Below are positions 8,369 to 17,970 of a stretch of DNA of 51,194 bases, in pieces. The position numbers and the translations under genes are program-made. The first letter of the stretch is position 1. Each line of letters starts with the position of its first letter. Source of the stretch: Leptolyngbya sp. BC1307 (lineage in GTDB: Bacteria; Cyanobacteriota; Cyanobacteriia; Phormidesmidales; Phormidesmidaceae). The stretch lies in contig NZ_NRTA01000031.1 in NCBI RefSeq assembly GCF_002286735.1, positions 1 through 51,194 of the forward strand, written 5' to 3'. The notes under the pieces are model-generated. The model searched no databases. It was given only the letters and a program-made list of their open reading frames with translations, and had not been told where the DNA came from.

Positions 8369-11300
8369 ATGCCTTCACCCAAAAAGAAATCCAGCCAGGA
8401 CAAGACCACCCCAGACTCTGCTGCTAAGGCTAGCAAAACCAAAACAGCGAAAGCTAAATCCGCTCAACCGAAAGCGGCTCAGACTAAGGCTGCACAGACC
8501 AAGGCTGCACAGACCAAGGCCACCCGGACCAAAGCTGCTGCTGCTAAAACAACGAGCAGAAAGTCGGCAAAGGCCAGACCTGCGGCTCATCTTAACGGTG
8601 ACCAGCCTGATGCTATTGATCTTTCAGACACTCAAGATCTGATTCGCATCAGCGGGGCCCGGCAGCACAATCTTAAAAATATCAGCCTCGATCTGCCTCG
8701 CAATAAGCTGATTGTGTTCACCGGGGTCTCGGGCTCGGGTAAGTCTTCGCTGGCGTTTGACACGATTTTTGCGGAGGGTCAGCGGCGCTATGTAGAGTCG
8801 CTTAGCGCCTATGCTCGTCAGTTTTTGGGTCAGGTAGATAAGCCCGATGTAGATGCTATCGAAGGGCTCAGTCCGGCGATTTCTATCGATCAAAAGTCTA
8901 CCTCTCATAACCCGCGCTCTACCGTGGGGACGGTGACGGAGATCTACGACTATCTGCGTTTGCTCTATGGCCGGGCCGGACAGCCGCATTGCCCGCAGTG
9001 CGATCGCTCTATCGCGCCTCAAAGCATTGATCAAATGGTCGATCAGGTGATGGAATTACCTGATCGCACCCGATTTCAGATTTTAGCGCCAGTCGTGCGG
9101 GGCAAAAAGGGCACTCATCAAAAGCTGATTTCGGCTTTGGCAGCAGAGGGATTTGTCCGAGTACGGGTGAATGGAGAAGCCCGTGAACTGAGCGACAACA
9201 TTGAGCTGGATAAAAACAAAATCCACGACATTGAAGTGGTCGTGGATCGGCTGGTGAAGAAGGACGACTTGCAAGAGCGGCTGGTTGATTCATTGACGAC
9301 GGCCCTGAAGCGCTCCGAAGGCATTGCGATTATTGACGTCCTGCCCGAGCGGCAGGCTGAAAAAACGACGCCTGAGCGGCAGTCTAAAGAGTCTAAGCAG
9401 GCAGATGGCGAACAGGGTGAGGATCAGCCCGCCCCGCCTGAGGACATTATCTTTTCGGAGAACTTTGCCTGCCCAGAACATGGGGCGGTGATGGACGAGC
9501 TGTCGCCTCGCTTGTTTTCGTTTAACTCGCCCTATGGGGCCTGTCCTAACTGTCACGGCTTGGGCAGTTTGCAGCGGTTCTCGGCTGACCTAGTGGTGCC
9601 AGATCCGAGTTCGCCTGTGTATGCGGCGATCGCCCCCTGGTCAGAAAAAGATAACACCTACTACTTTTCACTGCTCTACAGCGTCGGGCAGGCTTTTGGC
9701 TTTGAGCTACAGTCCAGCTGGGCCAGCCTCACCAGCGAACAGCAGCATACGATTCTGCACGGCTCTAAAGAGAAGATCTATATTGAGACCGACTCTCGCT
9801 ACGGTACTAATAAGGGCTACCATCGCCGCTATGAAGGCGTGCTGCCGATGCTCCAGCGGCAGTATCAGGAGGCGACTTCTGACGCTTACAAACAAAAGCT
9901 AGAAAAGTACTTGATTGACCAGCCCTGTGAGATTTGTCAGGGGGCCAGGCTGAAGCCTGAATCTTTGGCCGTGCGGATTGGCCCTTACAACATTAAAGAC
10001 TTTACCAGCGTATCGATTCGAGAATGCCGCGATCGCGTCTATGAGCTAGTCGGCGAAAACGGCGAAGCCCCTCAGCTCACTAACCGCCAGATTGCCATTG
10101 GCGAACTCGTCCTCAAAGAAATCAAAGCCCGTCTTACCTTCTTACTTGATGTTGGCCTTGACTATCTGACTCTAGACCGTACGGCCCGCACCCTCTCCGG
10201 CGGTGAAGCGCAGCGCATTCGTTTGGCCACCCAGATTGGCGCGGGACTGAGCGGCGTGCTGTACGTGCTTGATGAACCCAGTATCGGTCTGCATCAGCGA
10301 GACAATGACCGGCTGCTGAAAACTCTAGACCGGCTGCGCGACCTGGGCAATACGCTGGTCGTGGTCGAGCACGATGAAGACACCATGCGAGCGGCAGACT
10401 ACATTGTTGACATTGGCCCTGGCGCAGGGATTCATGGTGGTCAGATCGTCGCCCAAGGCCAGCTAGAAGATATTCTTAATGCCGAAGACTCGCTGACAGG
10501 CGCATACCTATCAGGGCGCAAAAAGATCGAGACGCCTGCCGAGCGCAGACCGGGTAACAATCGCAGCATTCAAATTCGCAATGCCTACCGCAACAACTTA
10601 CAAAATATTGACGTAGATATTCCGCTGGGCAAATTTGTCTGTATTACTGGCGTGTCCGGCTCCGGTAAATCTACCTTAATCAACGATTTACTGTACCCAG
10701 CCATTCGCCACTTCTTTGGCAGCAAGATTCCTGAGCCTAAGGCAATGGACCCGATCAAAGGGCTTAAAGCGCTAGATAAAGCGATTGTGATTGACCAGTC
10801 ACCGATAGGCCGCACGCCTCGTTCTAACCCGGCCACCTATACCGGCATCTTCGATGTTGTCCGCGATCTTTATACCGAAACTATCGAGGCAAAGGCCCGG
10901 GGCTATAAACGCGGTCAGTTTTCCTTCAATGTCAAGGGCGGACGCTGCGAGGCCTGCGGCGGGCAGGGGGTGAACGTGATTGAGATGAACTTTTTGCCAG
11001 ATGTCTATGTGGAATGTGAGGTGTGCAAAGGCGCACGCTACAACCGCGAGACTTTGCAGGTGAAGTATAAGGGAAAGAACATTTCCGATGTGCTCCATAC
11101 GACTGCTGAAGAGGGCTTAGAGTTTTTTGAAAACATTCCCAAAGCTGCGAGCCGTCTGCAAACGATGGTGGATGTAGGATTGGGCTATGTGCGCTTAGGG
11201 CAAACTGCGCCGACCCTCTCTGGTGGCGAAGCGCAGCGGATGAAGCTGGCCAGTGAACTGGCTCGCCGATCTACGGGTAAAACGCTTTACCTGATTGACG

Positions 11301-11578
11301 AACCGACGACCGGCCTCTCTTTTTACGATGTGCACAAGCTGTTGGATGTTGTGCAGCGTCTGGTAGATAAGGGCAATTCGGTGATTATGATTGAGCATAA
11401 TCTGGATATGATTCGCTGTTCTGACTGGGTGATTGACTTGGGGCCGGAGGGCGGCGATCGCGGCGGCCAAGTTATCGCTCAGGGCACCCCTGAAGCTGTT
11501 GCCGCAGTCGAAGGTTCTTATACGGGTCAATATCTCAAGGATGTACTCGCCCAACATCCGCCAATGCCCAGTAAGTAG
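8369..11578 (+). CDS. uvrA: Excinuclease ABC subunit A with Lys/Ala-rich N-terminal tail
   Basis: UvrA is the damage-recognition ATPase of nucleotide excision repair. Two ABC modules are evident: Walker [10 protein letters not shown] and GVSGSGKST, and signature LSGGEAQR twice, followed by [11 protein letters not shown] and DEPTTGLS. Zinc-binding pairs include [12 protein letters not shown] with CEICQGARL, and CEACGGQG with CEVCKGARY. The start is put at ATG 8369, giving 1069 residues; a TTG at 8357 is also in frame. About 90 residues precede the usual UvrA start ([12 protein letters not shown]). They are very rich in Lys, Ala, Ser and Thr and contain KAAQT repeats. A Glu/Gln/Lys-rich insert lies near residues 330-350. 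Confidence 0.97.
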   Translation: MPSPKKKSSQDKTTPDSAAKASKTKTAKAKSAQPKAAQTKAAQTKAAQTKATRTKAAAAKTTSRKSAKARPAAHLNGDQPDAIDLSDTQDLIRISGARQHNLKNISLDLPRNKLIVFTGVSGSGKSSLAFDTIFAEGQRRYVESLSAYARQFLGQVDKPDVDAIEGLSPAISIDQKSTSHNPRSTVGTVTEIYDYLRLLYGRAGQPHCPQCDRSIAPQSIDQMVDQVMELPDRTRFQILAPVVRGKKGTHQKLISALAAEGFVRVRVNGEARELSDNIELDKNKIHDIEVVVDRLVKKDDLQERLVDSLTTALKRSEGIAIIDVLPERQAEKTTPERQSKESKQADGEQGEDQPAPPEDIIFSENFACPEHGAVMDELSPRLFSFNSPYGACPNCHGLGSLQRFSADLVVPDPSSPVYAAIAPWSEKDNTYYFSLLYSVGQAFGFELQSSWASLTSEQQHTILHGSKEKIYIETDSRYGTNKGYHRRYEGVLPMLQRQYQEATSDAYKQKLEKYLIDQPCEICQGARLKPESLAVRIGPYNIKDFTSVSIRECRDRVYELVGENGEAPQLTNRQIAIGELVLKEIKARLTFLLDVGLDYLTLDRTARTLSGGEAQRIRLATQIGAGLSGVLYVLDEPSIGLHQRDNDRLLKTLDRLRDLGNTLVVVEHDEDTMRAADYIVDIGPGAGIHGGQIVAQGQLEDILNAEDSLTGAYLSGRKKIETPAERRPGNNRSIQIRNAYRNNLQNIDVDIPLGKFVCITGVSGSGKSTLINDLLYPAIRHFFGSKIPEPKAMDPIKGLKALDKAIVIDQSPIGRTPRSNPATYTGIFDVVRDLYTETIEAKARGYKRGQFSFNVKGGRCEACGGQGVNVIEMNFLPDVYVECEVCKGARYNRETLQVKYKGKNISDVLHTTAEEGLEFFENIPKAASRLQTMVDVGLGYVRLGQTAPTLSGGEAQRMKLASELARRSTGKTLYLIDEPTTGLSFYDVHKLLDVVQRLVDKGNSVIMIEHNLDMIRCSDWVIDLGPEGGDRGGQVIAQGTPEAVAAVEGSYTGQYLKDVLAQHPPMPSK
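8471..8530 (+). repeat. 15-bp tandem repeat inside uvrA coding KAAQT
   Basis: Four in-frame 15-bp units encode [15 protein letters not shown] and KATRT. The second and third units (8486-8500 and 8501-8515) are identical at the DNA level and the others diverged, which points to slippage or unequal crossover. The array lengthens the basic N-terminal tail of UvrA. Confidence 0.85.
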
Positions 11579-11634
11579 ACCCGTCAGACAGAGAAGAAAG
11601 ATGAGATGATCTGTCCATTCACCGGTTTGCGCCT

Positions 11635-12306
11635 ATGAGACGAGTTATTCGGCTGTTTCCGCAGCGCCGCCAGGCCATTAACAGTGAGCAACTTCCTGAA
11701 AGCTATGCGCGATCGCCCGAAGGCCAAGCTATTATCCGTCTGCGCCTGAGTTCGCCCGCTGCTCTACTGATGCCCTTTGAGAGCTTCCCGATTAACTTCG
11801 GCAAAGAAGACCCTGAAAAGGACGCTCCGGTGCTCAATCTCAACCAAGACTTCGTTGACTATCTCTTTGCCCGCATTGCTGAACTCGGTGATGAATCCTT
11901 ACTGCTGCGCATTACCCTACCTGCCGAAACCACCGATGAGACCGCCGATGAACCCGCCTCAAAATTTTCCGCTCAGGCCCTACATGCCGCTGTTCAGCGC
12001 TACTTTGCCTATTTAGAGAGCGTCTGCCGCCAGAGCTTAAAGAAGCTTGCTTGGGACGCGGCGCTGTTAGGTCTATTAGGATCAGCCGCTCTGGGGCTGT
12101 CGGCTTTTCTAGAAGTTCGTAACGCTGCTGTTGAGACAGGTATTGGACTGCTGCTGCTGAGCCAGGGGGTGACGGTCTTTGGCTGGCTCACCTTTTGGGA
12201 AGCGCTCGCCAATGCCCTTTGGAACTGGCGACCGCTTTACCGGCAGCTACGGATGTGCCAACGCTTGCAGCTCGCGCAGTTGGAACTGGCGGCTGACGTA
12301 TCCTAA
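11635..12306 (+). CDS. Putative membrane protein of unknown function
   Basis: The 223-residue protein has an N-terminal soluble part (about 1-140) that is basic at its very start and acidic from about 55 to 110. Two hydrophobic segments follow near residues 145-165 (LLGLLGSAALGLSAFL) and 170-195 (TGIGLLLLSQGVTVFGWLTF), then a short basic and helical C-terminus. This would place both ends on the same, probably cytoplasmic, side. It follows uvrA by 56 bases and could be read through from it. The family is not recognised. Confidence 0.7.
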   Translation: MRRVIRLFPQRRQAINSEQLPESYARSPEGQAIIRLRLSSPAALLMPFESFPINFGKEDPEKDAPVLNLNQDFVDYLFARIAELGDESLLLRITLPAETTDETADEPASKFSAQALHAAVQRYFAYLESVCRQSLKKLAWDAALLGLLGSAALGLSAFLEVRNAAVETGIGLLLLSQGVTVFGWLTFWEALANALWNWRPLYRQLRMCQRLQLAQLELAADVS

Positions 12307-12427
12307 AGCTGGTCTAACATTTGCGATGCTTTGAAATATTTTCAGAGTGGCCGCAACCCCTCATCTTTAAACTAGAAGCTCTAAACTAAGAGAGTTTTCC
12401 ATCTGCTGCTACGCTTGCCTCATCTTT

Positions 12428-13297
12428 ATGATTTCTCTCGACAATACGGCTTCTCAAAATTCTGACTCGCAAACGCTAATTCCTGCTGTTGGCATCAACT
12501 GGTCTAATAAAGCAGCGATCGCTGCCCGCGCCCGCATCGTCGGCGAGCGGATCGTCCTCAAAGGGCTCGAAAAGGTTGAACCGCTGGCAACTAATCCTTT
12601 AATTATTCGAGCCGGTATGACAGGGTGCGCTGTCCTGCTGCGCTACGGCATTATCGTCACCTTCGATCTGAGCGCTGAGGAAGAAAGCGAACTGGTTGAA
12701 ATGCTGCGGCCCCATATTCGCGAACCGTTACCGTCGAACGTTTCAGAAGAACTGGCGATCGCCTTTCGCTCCCAAGCCGAAGAACGTCCCAAAGAACGCT
12801 TAGAAGGCAATACCCTCTGGCTCCAAGAATGCAGCGCCGAACGCCTGCAAATTGTCGCCGAAGCCCTGGGTAAAAGCGTTGCTCTAGACTATTACGAAAC
12901 CGAAGTGTCAAGCCTCTTTGAGCGGATCAAGCCCTTCACGACTGCCATTCAAGGCAAGAACCTGCGTCCGCCCAAAGAGAAAGAATTGCTCAGCTACATT
13001 GGCGGTATGCTGCTGATTCAGCAAAAAATGTTGGGCATCGTTGAAGTTGGCGAAAAACCTGACCCTGTTTGGGATTATCCCGAACTAGACCGTCTCTATC
13101 TGCGTCTGGAAAACGAATATGAACTCCGAGAGCGGCTAGTCGCCCTGGAGCAAAAGCTAGCGCTAGTGTCCAGAACGGTCGAAACCTCTTTGGGGGTTTT
13201 GCAGCGTGACAGCAGTCATCGGGTGGAATGGTACATCGTCATTTTGATTGTGGTCGAAATCGTCTTGTCAATTTACGATATGTGGTTCCGGCAGTGA
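12428..13297 (+). CDS. RMD1/Sif2-type DUF155 family protein
   Basis: The 289-residue protein matches DUF155, the family of yeast Rmd1 and human RMND1. The N-terminal half contains MTGCAVLLRYGIIVTFDLSA, typical of the family. The middle has WLQECSAERLQIVAEALGKS and ALDYYETEVSSLFERIKPF, where the YYE segment is characteristic. A helical region with LENEYELRERLVALEQKL follows, and a single C-terminal membrane helix (about 268-286, ending IYDMWFRQ). This predicts a tail-anchored cytoplasmic protein. In mitochondria the family supports translation; the bacterial role is unknown. A 121-bp gap separates it from the preceding membrane protein on the same strand. Confidence 0.85.
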   Translation: MISLDNTASQNSDSQTLIPAVGINWSNKAAIAARARIVGERIVLKGLEKVEPLATNPLIIRAGMTGCAVLLRYGIIVTFDLSAEEESELVEMLRPHIREPLPSNVSEELAIAFRSQAEERPKERLEGNTLWLQECSAERLQIVAEALGKSVALDYYETEVSSLFERIKPFTTAIQGKNLRPPKEKELLSYIGGMLLIQQKMLGIVEVGEKPDPVWDYPELDRLYLRLENEYELRERLVALEQKLALVSRTVETSLGVLQRDSSHRVEWYIVILIVVEIVLSIYDMWFRQ

Positions 13298-13325
13298 TCG
13301 GGTGATGTCTTCATCTGCCTGAAAA

Positions 13326-14720
13326 CTACTGCACAGGCACAAAGTCGTAGCCGCTGCCGGAGCGGTTGCCGGGTACGACTTCTACGAGCTGAGAGGTTTG
13401 ATTGCGATCGCCCGACGGAAAAAAGCTCACTGTGTCAGTCGCGCCCTCAGCGCTAAAGCCGGAACTCGCTAGCGCTGCCGCGACACCCGCCCGAGTGGGG
13501 TCTGATTGAATCCCTGCTGCCAGCGTCTTGGTCGCATCGTAAGCCATCACCGTGCGCCAGTTGACATCGCCGCCCCAAAGCTGCCGCGACTCGCTAACAA
13601 ACGGACTCTGCGAATGGCTGAGAATGTGCCAGGGCACCGCTATGGTGAGCCCCAAGGCATCTTCACGCCCGACATCAAGCACTTTCGGATCGTACAGGTC
13701 GTCACTGCCAACAACAGGCAGTTCTCGCTGATTGACAGACATGATTTGGATAGAGGTAGCAGCAGTGTCTGCGGTGAGGGCAAGCATGATCACGTCGGCC
13801 CCGGACTCTTTTGCCATTTGTACCGCTTTGCCTGCGCTAAAGCCTGCCTCGCTGATGTCAAAGTTAGCGACTACTTCACCGCCGTTACTGAGCAGCTCAG
13901 TGGTAAATTCTGACTCGATCGATTGGCTGTAGGTGCTGTCACTGGTATAGAAAACAGCGGCTTGCTTTTTGTTTAAGGTATTGAGCACGTAGCGGGCTAG
14001 GGTGGCAGCGGCTAAGCGATCGCTCGGCACCGTGCGAAAAATATAGTCGCCCGCATCGGCAATCTTGACAGCAGTGCTAGTAGGAGAAATCATGGCCAGC
14101 TGACCTGTCTCGTAGACCTTTGCCGCCGCTAGGGTAGTGTCGCTTGAGTAGTGACCGATGACCCCGAGCACATCTTTGTTTTTGACCAGCTGATCAGCTA
14201 CTGCCGCCGCTGTGTCAGGCTGGCCGCTATCGTTGGCTAATATCACTTTTAGCGGTGTGCCGTTAATTCCGCCCGCCTGGTTAATGTCTGCTTGGGCCTG
14301 GGCTACCCCGCGCAAAATTTCTAGCGCCGGATTGACTAGTTTGCTCGCAGGCACCGGCACCGCAATCGTATAGGCTGAGCCGTTGCCAATTTTGGCATTG
14401 TTGAGATAGATCAGCGCTTCTGGATCGTTGCGCTGGGCTTGCAGGGCGGCTGTCAGTTCGGTTTGGGCCGTGGCATAGTCACCCGCCGCCAAAGTCTCAA
14501 GACCTTTTTGCTTAGATGCAGAAACTGCCCCTGGTAAGATGGACTGGTTCGGCTGATTACCTGCCTCAGACGTGTTCTGACTGGATGCGGCTGAGCCAGT
14601 CGAAGGCGAACCTTCTGAACTAAAAAAATTATTCTTGAGCCACCAAGCGCCGCCGCCTAAGAGCGCTACAGTAATCAGCAAAGATGCGACAAGGGCTGGC
14701 AGCTCGTTTCGTTTGCCCAT
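13326..14720 (-). CDS. Membrane-anchored type I periplasmic-binding (Leu/Ile/Val-type) protein with TPR-like region
   Basis: Residues 9-29 form one hydrophobic helix without a lipobox, so the 464-residue protein is probably anchored with its bulk outside. A Ser/Asn/Gly-rich linker follows, then a TPR-like helical pair (about 72-108, KGLETLAAGDYATAQTELTA and NDPEALIYLNNAKIG). The rest is a branched-chain-amino-acid-type receptor domain: LEILRGVAQAQADINQAGGI, VIGHYSSDTTLAAAKVYE, AMISPTSTAVKI and FRTVPSDRLAAATLA. No permease or ATPase gene is nearby. It lies 55 bases downstream of a membrane Ser/Thr kinase gene on the same strand. A role as ligand sensor for the kinase, rather than in transport, is inferred. 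Confidence 0.88.
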   Translation of the reverse strand: MGKRNELPALVASLLITVALLGGGAWWLKNNFFSSEGSPSTGSAASSQNTSEAGNQPNQSILPGAVSASKQKGLETLAAGDYATAQTELTAALQAQRNDPEALIYLNNAKIGNGSAYTIAVPVPASKLVNPALEILRGVAQAQADINQAGGINGTPLKVILANDSGQPDTAAAVADQLVKNKDVLGVIGHYSSDTTLAAAKVYETGQLAMISPTSTAVKIADAGDYIFRTVPSDRLAAATLARYVLNTLNKKQAAVFYTSDSTYSQSIESEFTTELLSNGGEVVANFDISEAGFSAGKAVQMAKESGADVIMLALTADTAATSIQIMSVNQRELPVVGSDDLYDPKVLDVGREDALGLTIAVPWHILSHSQSPFVSESRQLWGGDVNWRTVMAYDATKTLAAGIQSDPTRAGVAAALASSGFSAEGATDTVSFFPSGDRNQTSQLVEVVPGNRSGSGYDFVPVQ

Positions 14721-14775
14721 ATGACTCTATCAAACCCCATTATTATAAGGATGCTCAAAAAAAGCCTATCTTAAG

Positions 14776-16188
14776 TCACATGATACGGGAAACCAAGCGG
14801 AAAATAAGTCTGAAGATAACGGCGATCGCCACCCCTAACCCGCCTGCCATCACCGTCACTACCAAAATCATGCTCAAGCCGCCCACCAACAAATTATGAA
14901 GGGGCGGAAAAAAGATAACCGCCGCCAACGTTAGTCCGGCAATAATCACCAGATCCGTTCCTTCTATCACCCGGCGTGCTTGGAGCAGCACCAGACCAGC
15001 CAGCATCGCTAGCCAAACGCCGCCGCCCCAAAAAGTTGTGCCCAGAAGACTAATAGCGGCGATCGCCAGCAGTCCCCCTTCTGCCCCTGCAAAGGCCGCA
15101 TTGCCTAAAAAACGAGGCAGCGACAGCGGTTGAATGGGTTGAGGGGCCGGCTGCACAGGTGGTCGCGCAGGCGGCGCAGAGGAAGCAACCGGGGTGGGTG
15201 GCGTTACGAGCGGTGACGGGACTGACGGGGGCTGGCTGCTACCTGCAGACAGGGCGGCTAAAACGGCTTTGGCGGAAGGATAGCGATCGCTCGGCTTGGC
15301 CCGCAACATTCGATCAAGTACCTGGGCAAACCCTGGCGAAACTCGGGCCTCAGATCGCCAGTTCCAGCTATTAGAAGAGCTATCGCGCAGCTCGCTAGAG
15401 TCTTTGTCAGTCAGCAGCACCACACAGGTCGCTGCCAGCGCATAGAGATCAGAAGTGGCATCGACCGTGCCATTCATAATTTGCTCCGGTGGCGCGTAGT
15501 CCGGTGAGCAGATGGTCGTCGGGCCACGCTGTACCCCAGTGGGTGTCGTCACCTCTTTGACAGCGCCAAAATCGAGCAGCGACAGCCGACCGTTTTGGCT
15601 GTGAATAATATTAGATGGCTTTACATCTCGGTGAATAGCGCCGTTGCTGTGGACAAAGTCCAGCACATCGAGCATGGCCCGCAGCACCTTATCGACCTCA
15701 GCCTCTGTGAGCTTGCCCTGGCGATGGCGAACCTTTTCGAGATCTTCACCGTCTACATACTCTTGCACCAGGTAGAACAGCTCTTCTAGCTGGTTGGTGA
15801 GCGGATTGGTAATCGGCAGCGGGAAATAGGCGTAAAGGTTAGGGATCTGCGGGTGCTGTAAGCCCAGCCGCTCTAGCACTTCGGCCTCTCTGGCAAACAG
15901 TCGCTGCGCGGTGGCCATCTGCTGAGGCGTTAGCGTCACCGGCGGCTGAAACAGCTTAACCACGCAGCGGCGCTGCGTCGGCGAGTCGAAATCGCGAGCC
16001 AAAAAAGCCGTCCCAAACCCGCCCTGCCCAAGCACGCTCACCGGCAGGTAGCGCCCACCCAAAATCAGCTCCATTCGACAAGCGCTGCAGAACTTTTGTT
16101 TCAGCGGTCGAGAGATTTTGGGATTGTCAAGATCGCTGAAGTGATTGCTCGGGGAGGGACAGTTGGGTCGGGTGCAGTGCAGTTGCAT
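14776..16188 (-). CDS. Membrane-bound eukaryotic-type Ser/Thr protein kinase
   Basis: The 470-residue protein begins with a probable zinc ribbon (Cys5, Cys10, Cys34, Cys37), then LGGRYLPVSVLGQGGFGTAF, the glycine-rich loop. Lys78 (VVKLF), the catalytic loop HRDVKPSN with Asp188, and DFGAVK at 206-211 are intact, so the kinase should be active. The domain ends near residue 310. A Pro/Ser/Val linker (about 313-350) leads to three or four hydrophobic helices at about 360-465 with only short loops outside, so the kinase has no sensor domain of its own. The gene is followed after 55 bases by the binding-protein gene, probably in one operon. Similar kinases are common in cyanobacteria. Confidence 0.95.
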   Translation of the reverse strand: MQLHCTRPNCPSPSNHFSDLDNPKISRPLKQKFCSACRMELILGGRYLPVSVLGQGGFGTAFLARDFDSPTQRRCVVKLFQPPVTLTPQQMATAQRLFAREAEVLERLGLQHPQIPNLYAYFPLPITNPLTNQLEELFYLVQEYVDGEDLEKVRHRQGKLTEAEVDKVLRAMLDVLDFVHSNGAIHRDVKPSNIIHSQNGRLSLLDFGAVKEVTTPTGVQRGPTTICSPDYAPPEQIMNGTVDATSDLYALAATCVVLLTDKDSSELRDSSSNSWNWRSEARVSPGFAQVLDRMLRAKPSDRYPSAKAVLAALSAGSSQPPSVPSPLVTPPTPVASSAPPARPPVQPAPQPIQPLSLPRFLGNAAFAGAEGGLLAIAAISLLGTTFWGGGVWLAMLAGLVLLQARRVIEGTDLVIIAGLTLAAVIFFPPLHNLLVGGLSMILVVTVMAGGLGVAIAVIFRLIFRLVSRIM

Positions 16189-16485
16189 GAGTGATTTTAC
16201 AATAGGCCAGCCGCTCAGGACTGGGGTTCTGCATCAACTGCTGCTTCGGCCTAGTCAGGCATAGCAGAGGCAAGATGAGTGGCGATATGCTTCAGACAAT
16301 GGCGATCGCGCCTACGCTTAAAGATGGCTTTTGTAAACTTTAACCCGCAGATCGTTAACTCGTGAAAAATCCTCCTAGCGCTAGCAGCGAGCCCCACTTA
16401 CACTCTTTGTCTGCACCGAAAGCGAAAGCACAAAGGCGCTCCGCCTCAGCGGCTATTCTCAGTAGCCATATTCAGTAGCCCATAC
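16189..16485. other. Gap between rbcR 3' end and the kinase gene
   Basis: This stretch of nearly 300 bp should hold the kinase promoter. It includes a HIP1-like GGCGATCGCGCC near 16301 and AGATCGTTAACTCG near 16350, related to the GTTAAC palindrome upstream of codA. Near 16454-16497 three degenerate copies of a CAGTAGCC-containing unit overlap the end of rbcR. No gene or RNA was recognised. Confidence 0.5.
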
Positions 16486-16497
16486 TCAGTGGCTATC
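16454..16497. repeat. Degenerate triple repeat at the rbcR 3' end
   Basis: Three consecutive units read ATTCTCAGTAGCCAT, ATTCAGTAGCCCAT and ACTCAGTGGCTAT. The last overlaps the rbcR stop codon. Copies differ by small indels and substitutions. This is a short tandem array with no obvious function. Confidence 0.55.
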
Positions 16498-17517
16498 GGC
16501 ATCAACCACCGCATTAACCTTTGCCGGTACTTTAGCAGAAGCATTTTTACTAGCCGCCGCCCGACCATCGGCATTCGCTTTAGTAAAGGCCAGCTCGCGG
16601 TTGGTGAACTGAGGCAAAATCTCCTTGGTAAATGCTTCTGCGGCCTTAGAGCGATAGCGATTGGGGTTAAAGATCACCGACAGCGTTCGCTTTACTTCAA
16701 CTGACTCAATGCGAGCCCGGTGAATGACGCCCATCTGCAGCTCTTTCTCTATCGAAGAGGTTGAGGCAAAGGCGACGCCCAGGCCCGACTGCACCGCATT
16801 TTTGATCGCTTCAATCGAATTTAGCTCCATCTCTACTCGCAGTCGCCGGGTTTCAATGCCGCCCCGGGTCAGCACCTGATCGATCACCTTGCGAATGGTG
16901 GACTGAGAGTCGAGCGTAATAAACTTCAGCTTGTAGAGGTCGCTGCGGGCGATCATTTCACTTGAGGCCAGCGGGTGAAAGACTGGCATGATCAGCGCTA
17001 GCTCGTCTTCGGCGTAGGGGGCGACTTCTAGAGAATCTTGCAGCTCTGGGGGAATCTCGCCGCCGATAATGGCCAGGTCTATTTGACCGTTGGCGACGCT
17101 CCAAGCCGTCCGCCGAGTGGAGTGTACGTGCAACTGCACAGCGACTTCGGGGTAGCGCTGGCGAAACTGACCGATCATTCGCGGCAGCATGTAAGTGCCC
17201 GTGGTTTGGCTGGCCCCAATAATGAGAGTACCGCCCTGCAGGTTTTGCAGATCTTCAATCGCCCGACAGGTCTCCTGGCAAAGGCTGAGGATGCGATCGC
17301 CATATTTCAGCAGTAGATGCCCAGCTTCGGTCAGCTGCGCCCGGCGACCGCCCCGGTCAAACAAGGGCACATCTAGCTGGCGCTCCAGATTTTGCACTTG
17401 CAGACTTACCGCTGGCTGCGACACATACAGACTGTCAGCAGCACGCTTAAAGCTACCCTCAGCAGCAATAGCCTTCAAAATGCGGAGCTGATCGAGGGTA
17501 AAGGGAAGGTCAGACAT
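16486..17517 (-). CDS. rbcR: LysR-type transcriptional regulator RbcR (Ycf30)
   Basis: The N-terminus from [18 protein letters not shown] through [20 protein letters not shown] and [18 protein letters not shown] is the strongly conserved DNA-binding part of RbcR/Ycf30, which controls Rubisco operon transcription and carbon-metabolism genes in cyanobacteria and plastids. The effector domain follows ([20 protein letters not shown] near residue 97). The start is set at MSDLPF, giving 343 residues; an ATG six codons upstream is also in frame. The last 40 residues (Ala, Lys, Asn and Val-rich) exceed the conserved domain and look disordered. CmpR and NdhR are paralogues; the exact N-terminal match favours RbcR. 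A dyad lies about 55 bases upstream. Confidence 0.93.
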   Translation of the reverse strand: MSDLPFTLDQLRILKAIAAEGSFKRAADSLYVSQPAVSLQVQNLERQLDVPLFDRGGRRAQLTEAGHLLLKYGDRILSLCQETCRAIEDLQNLQGGTLIIGASQTTGTYMLPRMIGQFRQRYPEVAVQLHVHSTRRTAWSVANGQIDLAIIGGEIPPELQDSLEVAPYAEDELALIMPVFHPLASSEMIARSDLYKLKFITLDSQSTIRKVIDQVLTRGGIETRRLRVEMELNSIEAIKNAVQSGLGVAFASTSSIEKELQMGVIHRARIESVEVKRTLSVIFNPNRYRSKAAEAFTKEILPQFTNRELAFTKANADGRAAASKNASAKVPAKVNAVVDADSH

Positions 17518-17570
17518 GATGGCATCACCTGGCACAGCAGGAATCCGGTGGGGGTGAGAACGCAGCCCTG

Positions 17571-17586
17571 AGTAAGCAAACTTACT
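17571..17586. promoter_or_regulatory. Inverted repeat upstream of rbcR (candidate regulator site)
   Basis: AGTAAG-CAAA-CTTACT is a perfect dyad, 54-69 bases upstream of the rbcR start. It also fits the NtcA consensus GTA-N8-TAC, but no -10 hexamer is seen at the spacing an NtcA-activated promoter needs. A LysR-type autoregulatory site is equally possible. Confidence 0.45.
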
Positions 17587-17777
17587 TATCGGGCCTTTAC
17601 CATGCGCCCTGAGGTCACAGCAGTATTGCCATGACTCTCTGAATTTACCAGGATATTGAAGCGATTGCCGAAGATTGCTGAGTTCGGATGATCTCAGGGG
17701 ATCATTTTGTAATGACAGCCACAGCCGCTGGAGGAGGATCTGTTAATGTGGTGCAAAATTAAAGGGGGGCACTCTAT

Positions 17778-17845
17778 AGTTTGCTTGACCTATCGCTAAT
17801 CTGTAGTGACCGAGGCAGTTAGCGATCGCAACGGCAGGTCAAACT
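17778..17845. promoter_or_regulatory. Long imperfect dyad between rbcR and hrcA
   Basis: The left arm is AGTT, bulge TGCT, then TGACCTATCGCTAA (786-799). The right arm is TTAGCGAT (819-826), a 9-base insertion, then AGGTCA and AACT (836-845). Together they give stems of 4, 6 and 8 bp around a 19-base loop. AGTTAGCGA recurs directly at 17872-17880, so TTAGCGA appears three times in about 90 bases, once inverted. It could be a multi-site operator or a folded leader. It ends 125 bases before the hrcA ATG. The rest of the 453-bp gap shows a weak promoter-like TTGCCA / TTAGAT pair at 17866-17895 and no other gene. Confidence 0.45.
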
Positions 17846-17970
17846 TAGATCCGACATTGGCCGAGTTGCCAAGTTAGCGACGTACAGTTTTAGATAGGGC
17901 TGAACGCCTAATATCGCCCAAAGGCTAGCCAGTTTCGTTAAAGTGCAAGTATTCCATAGGCAAAGCGTCC

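Noticed and set aside
8375-8590. Minus-strand frame opposite the uvrA tail (Ser/Leu/Gly-rich)
   Set aside because: Shadow of the Lys/Ala repeats on the other strand.
17518-17970. Search for a CIRCE element upstream of hrcA
   Set aside because: A GCACTC occurs near 17769 but no GAGTGC partner at the 9-base spacing; not CIRCE.
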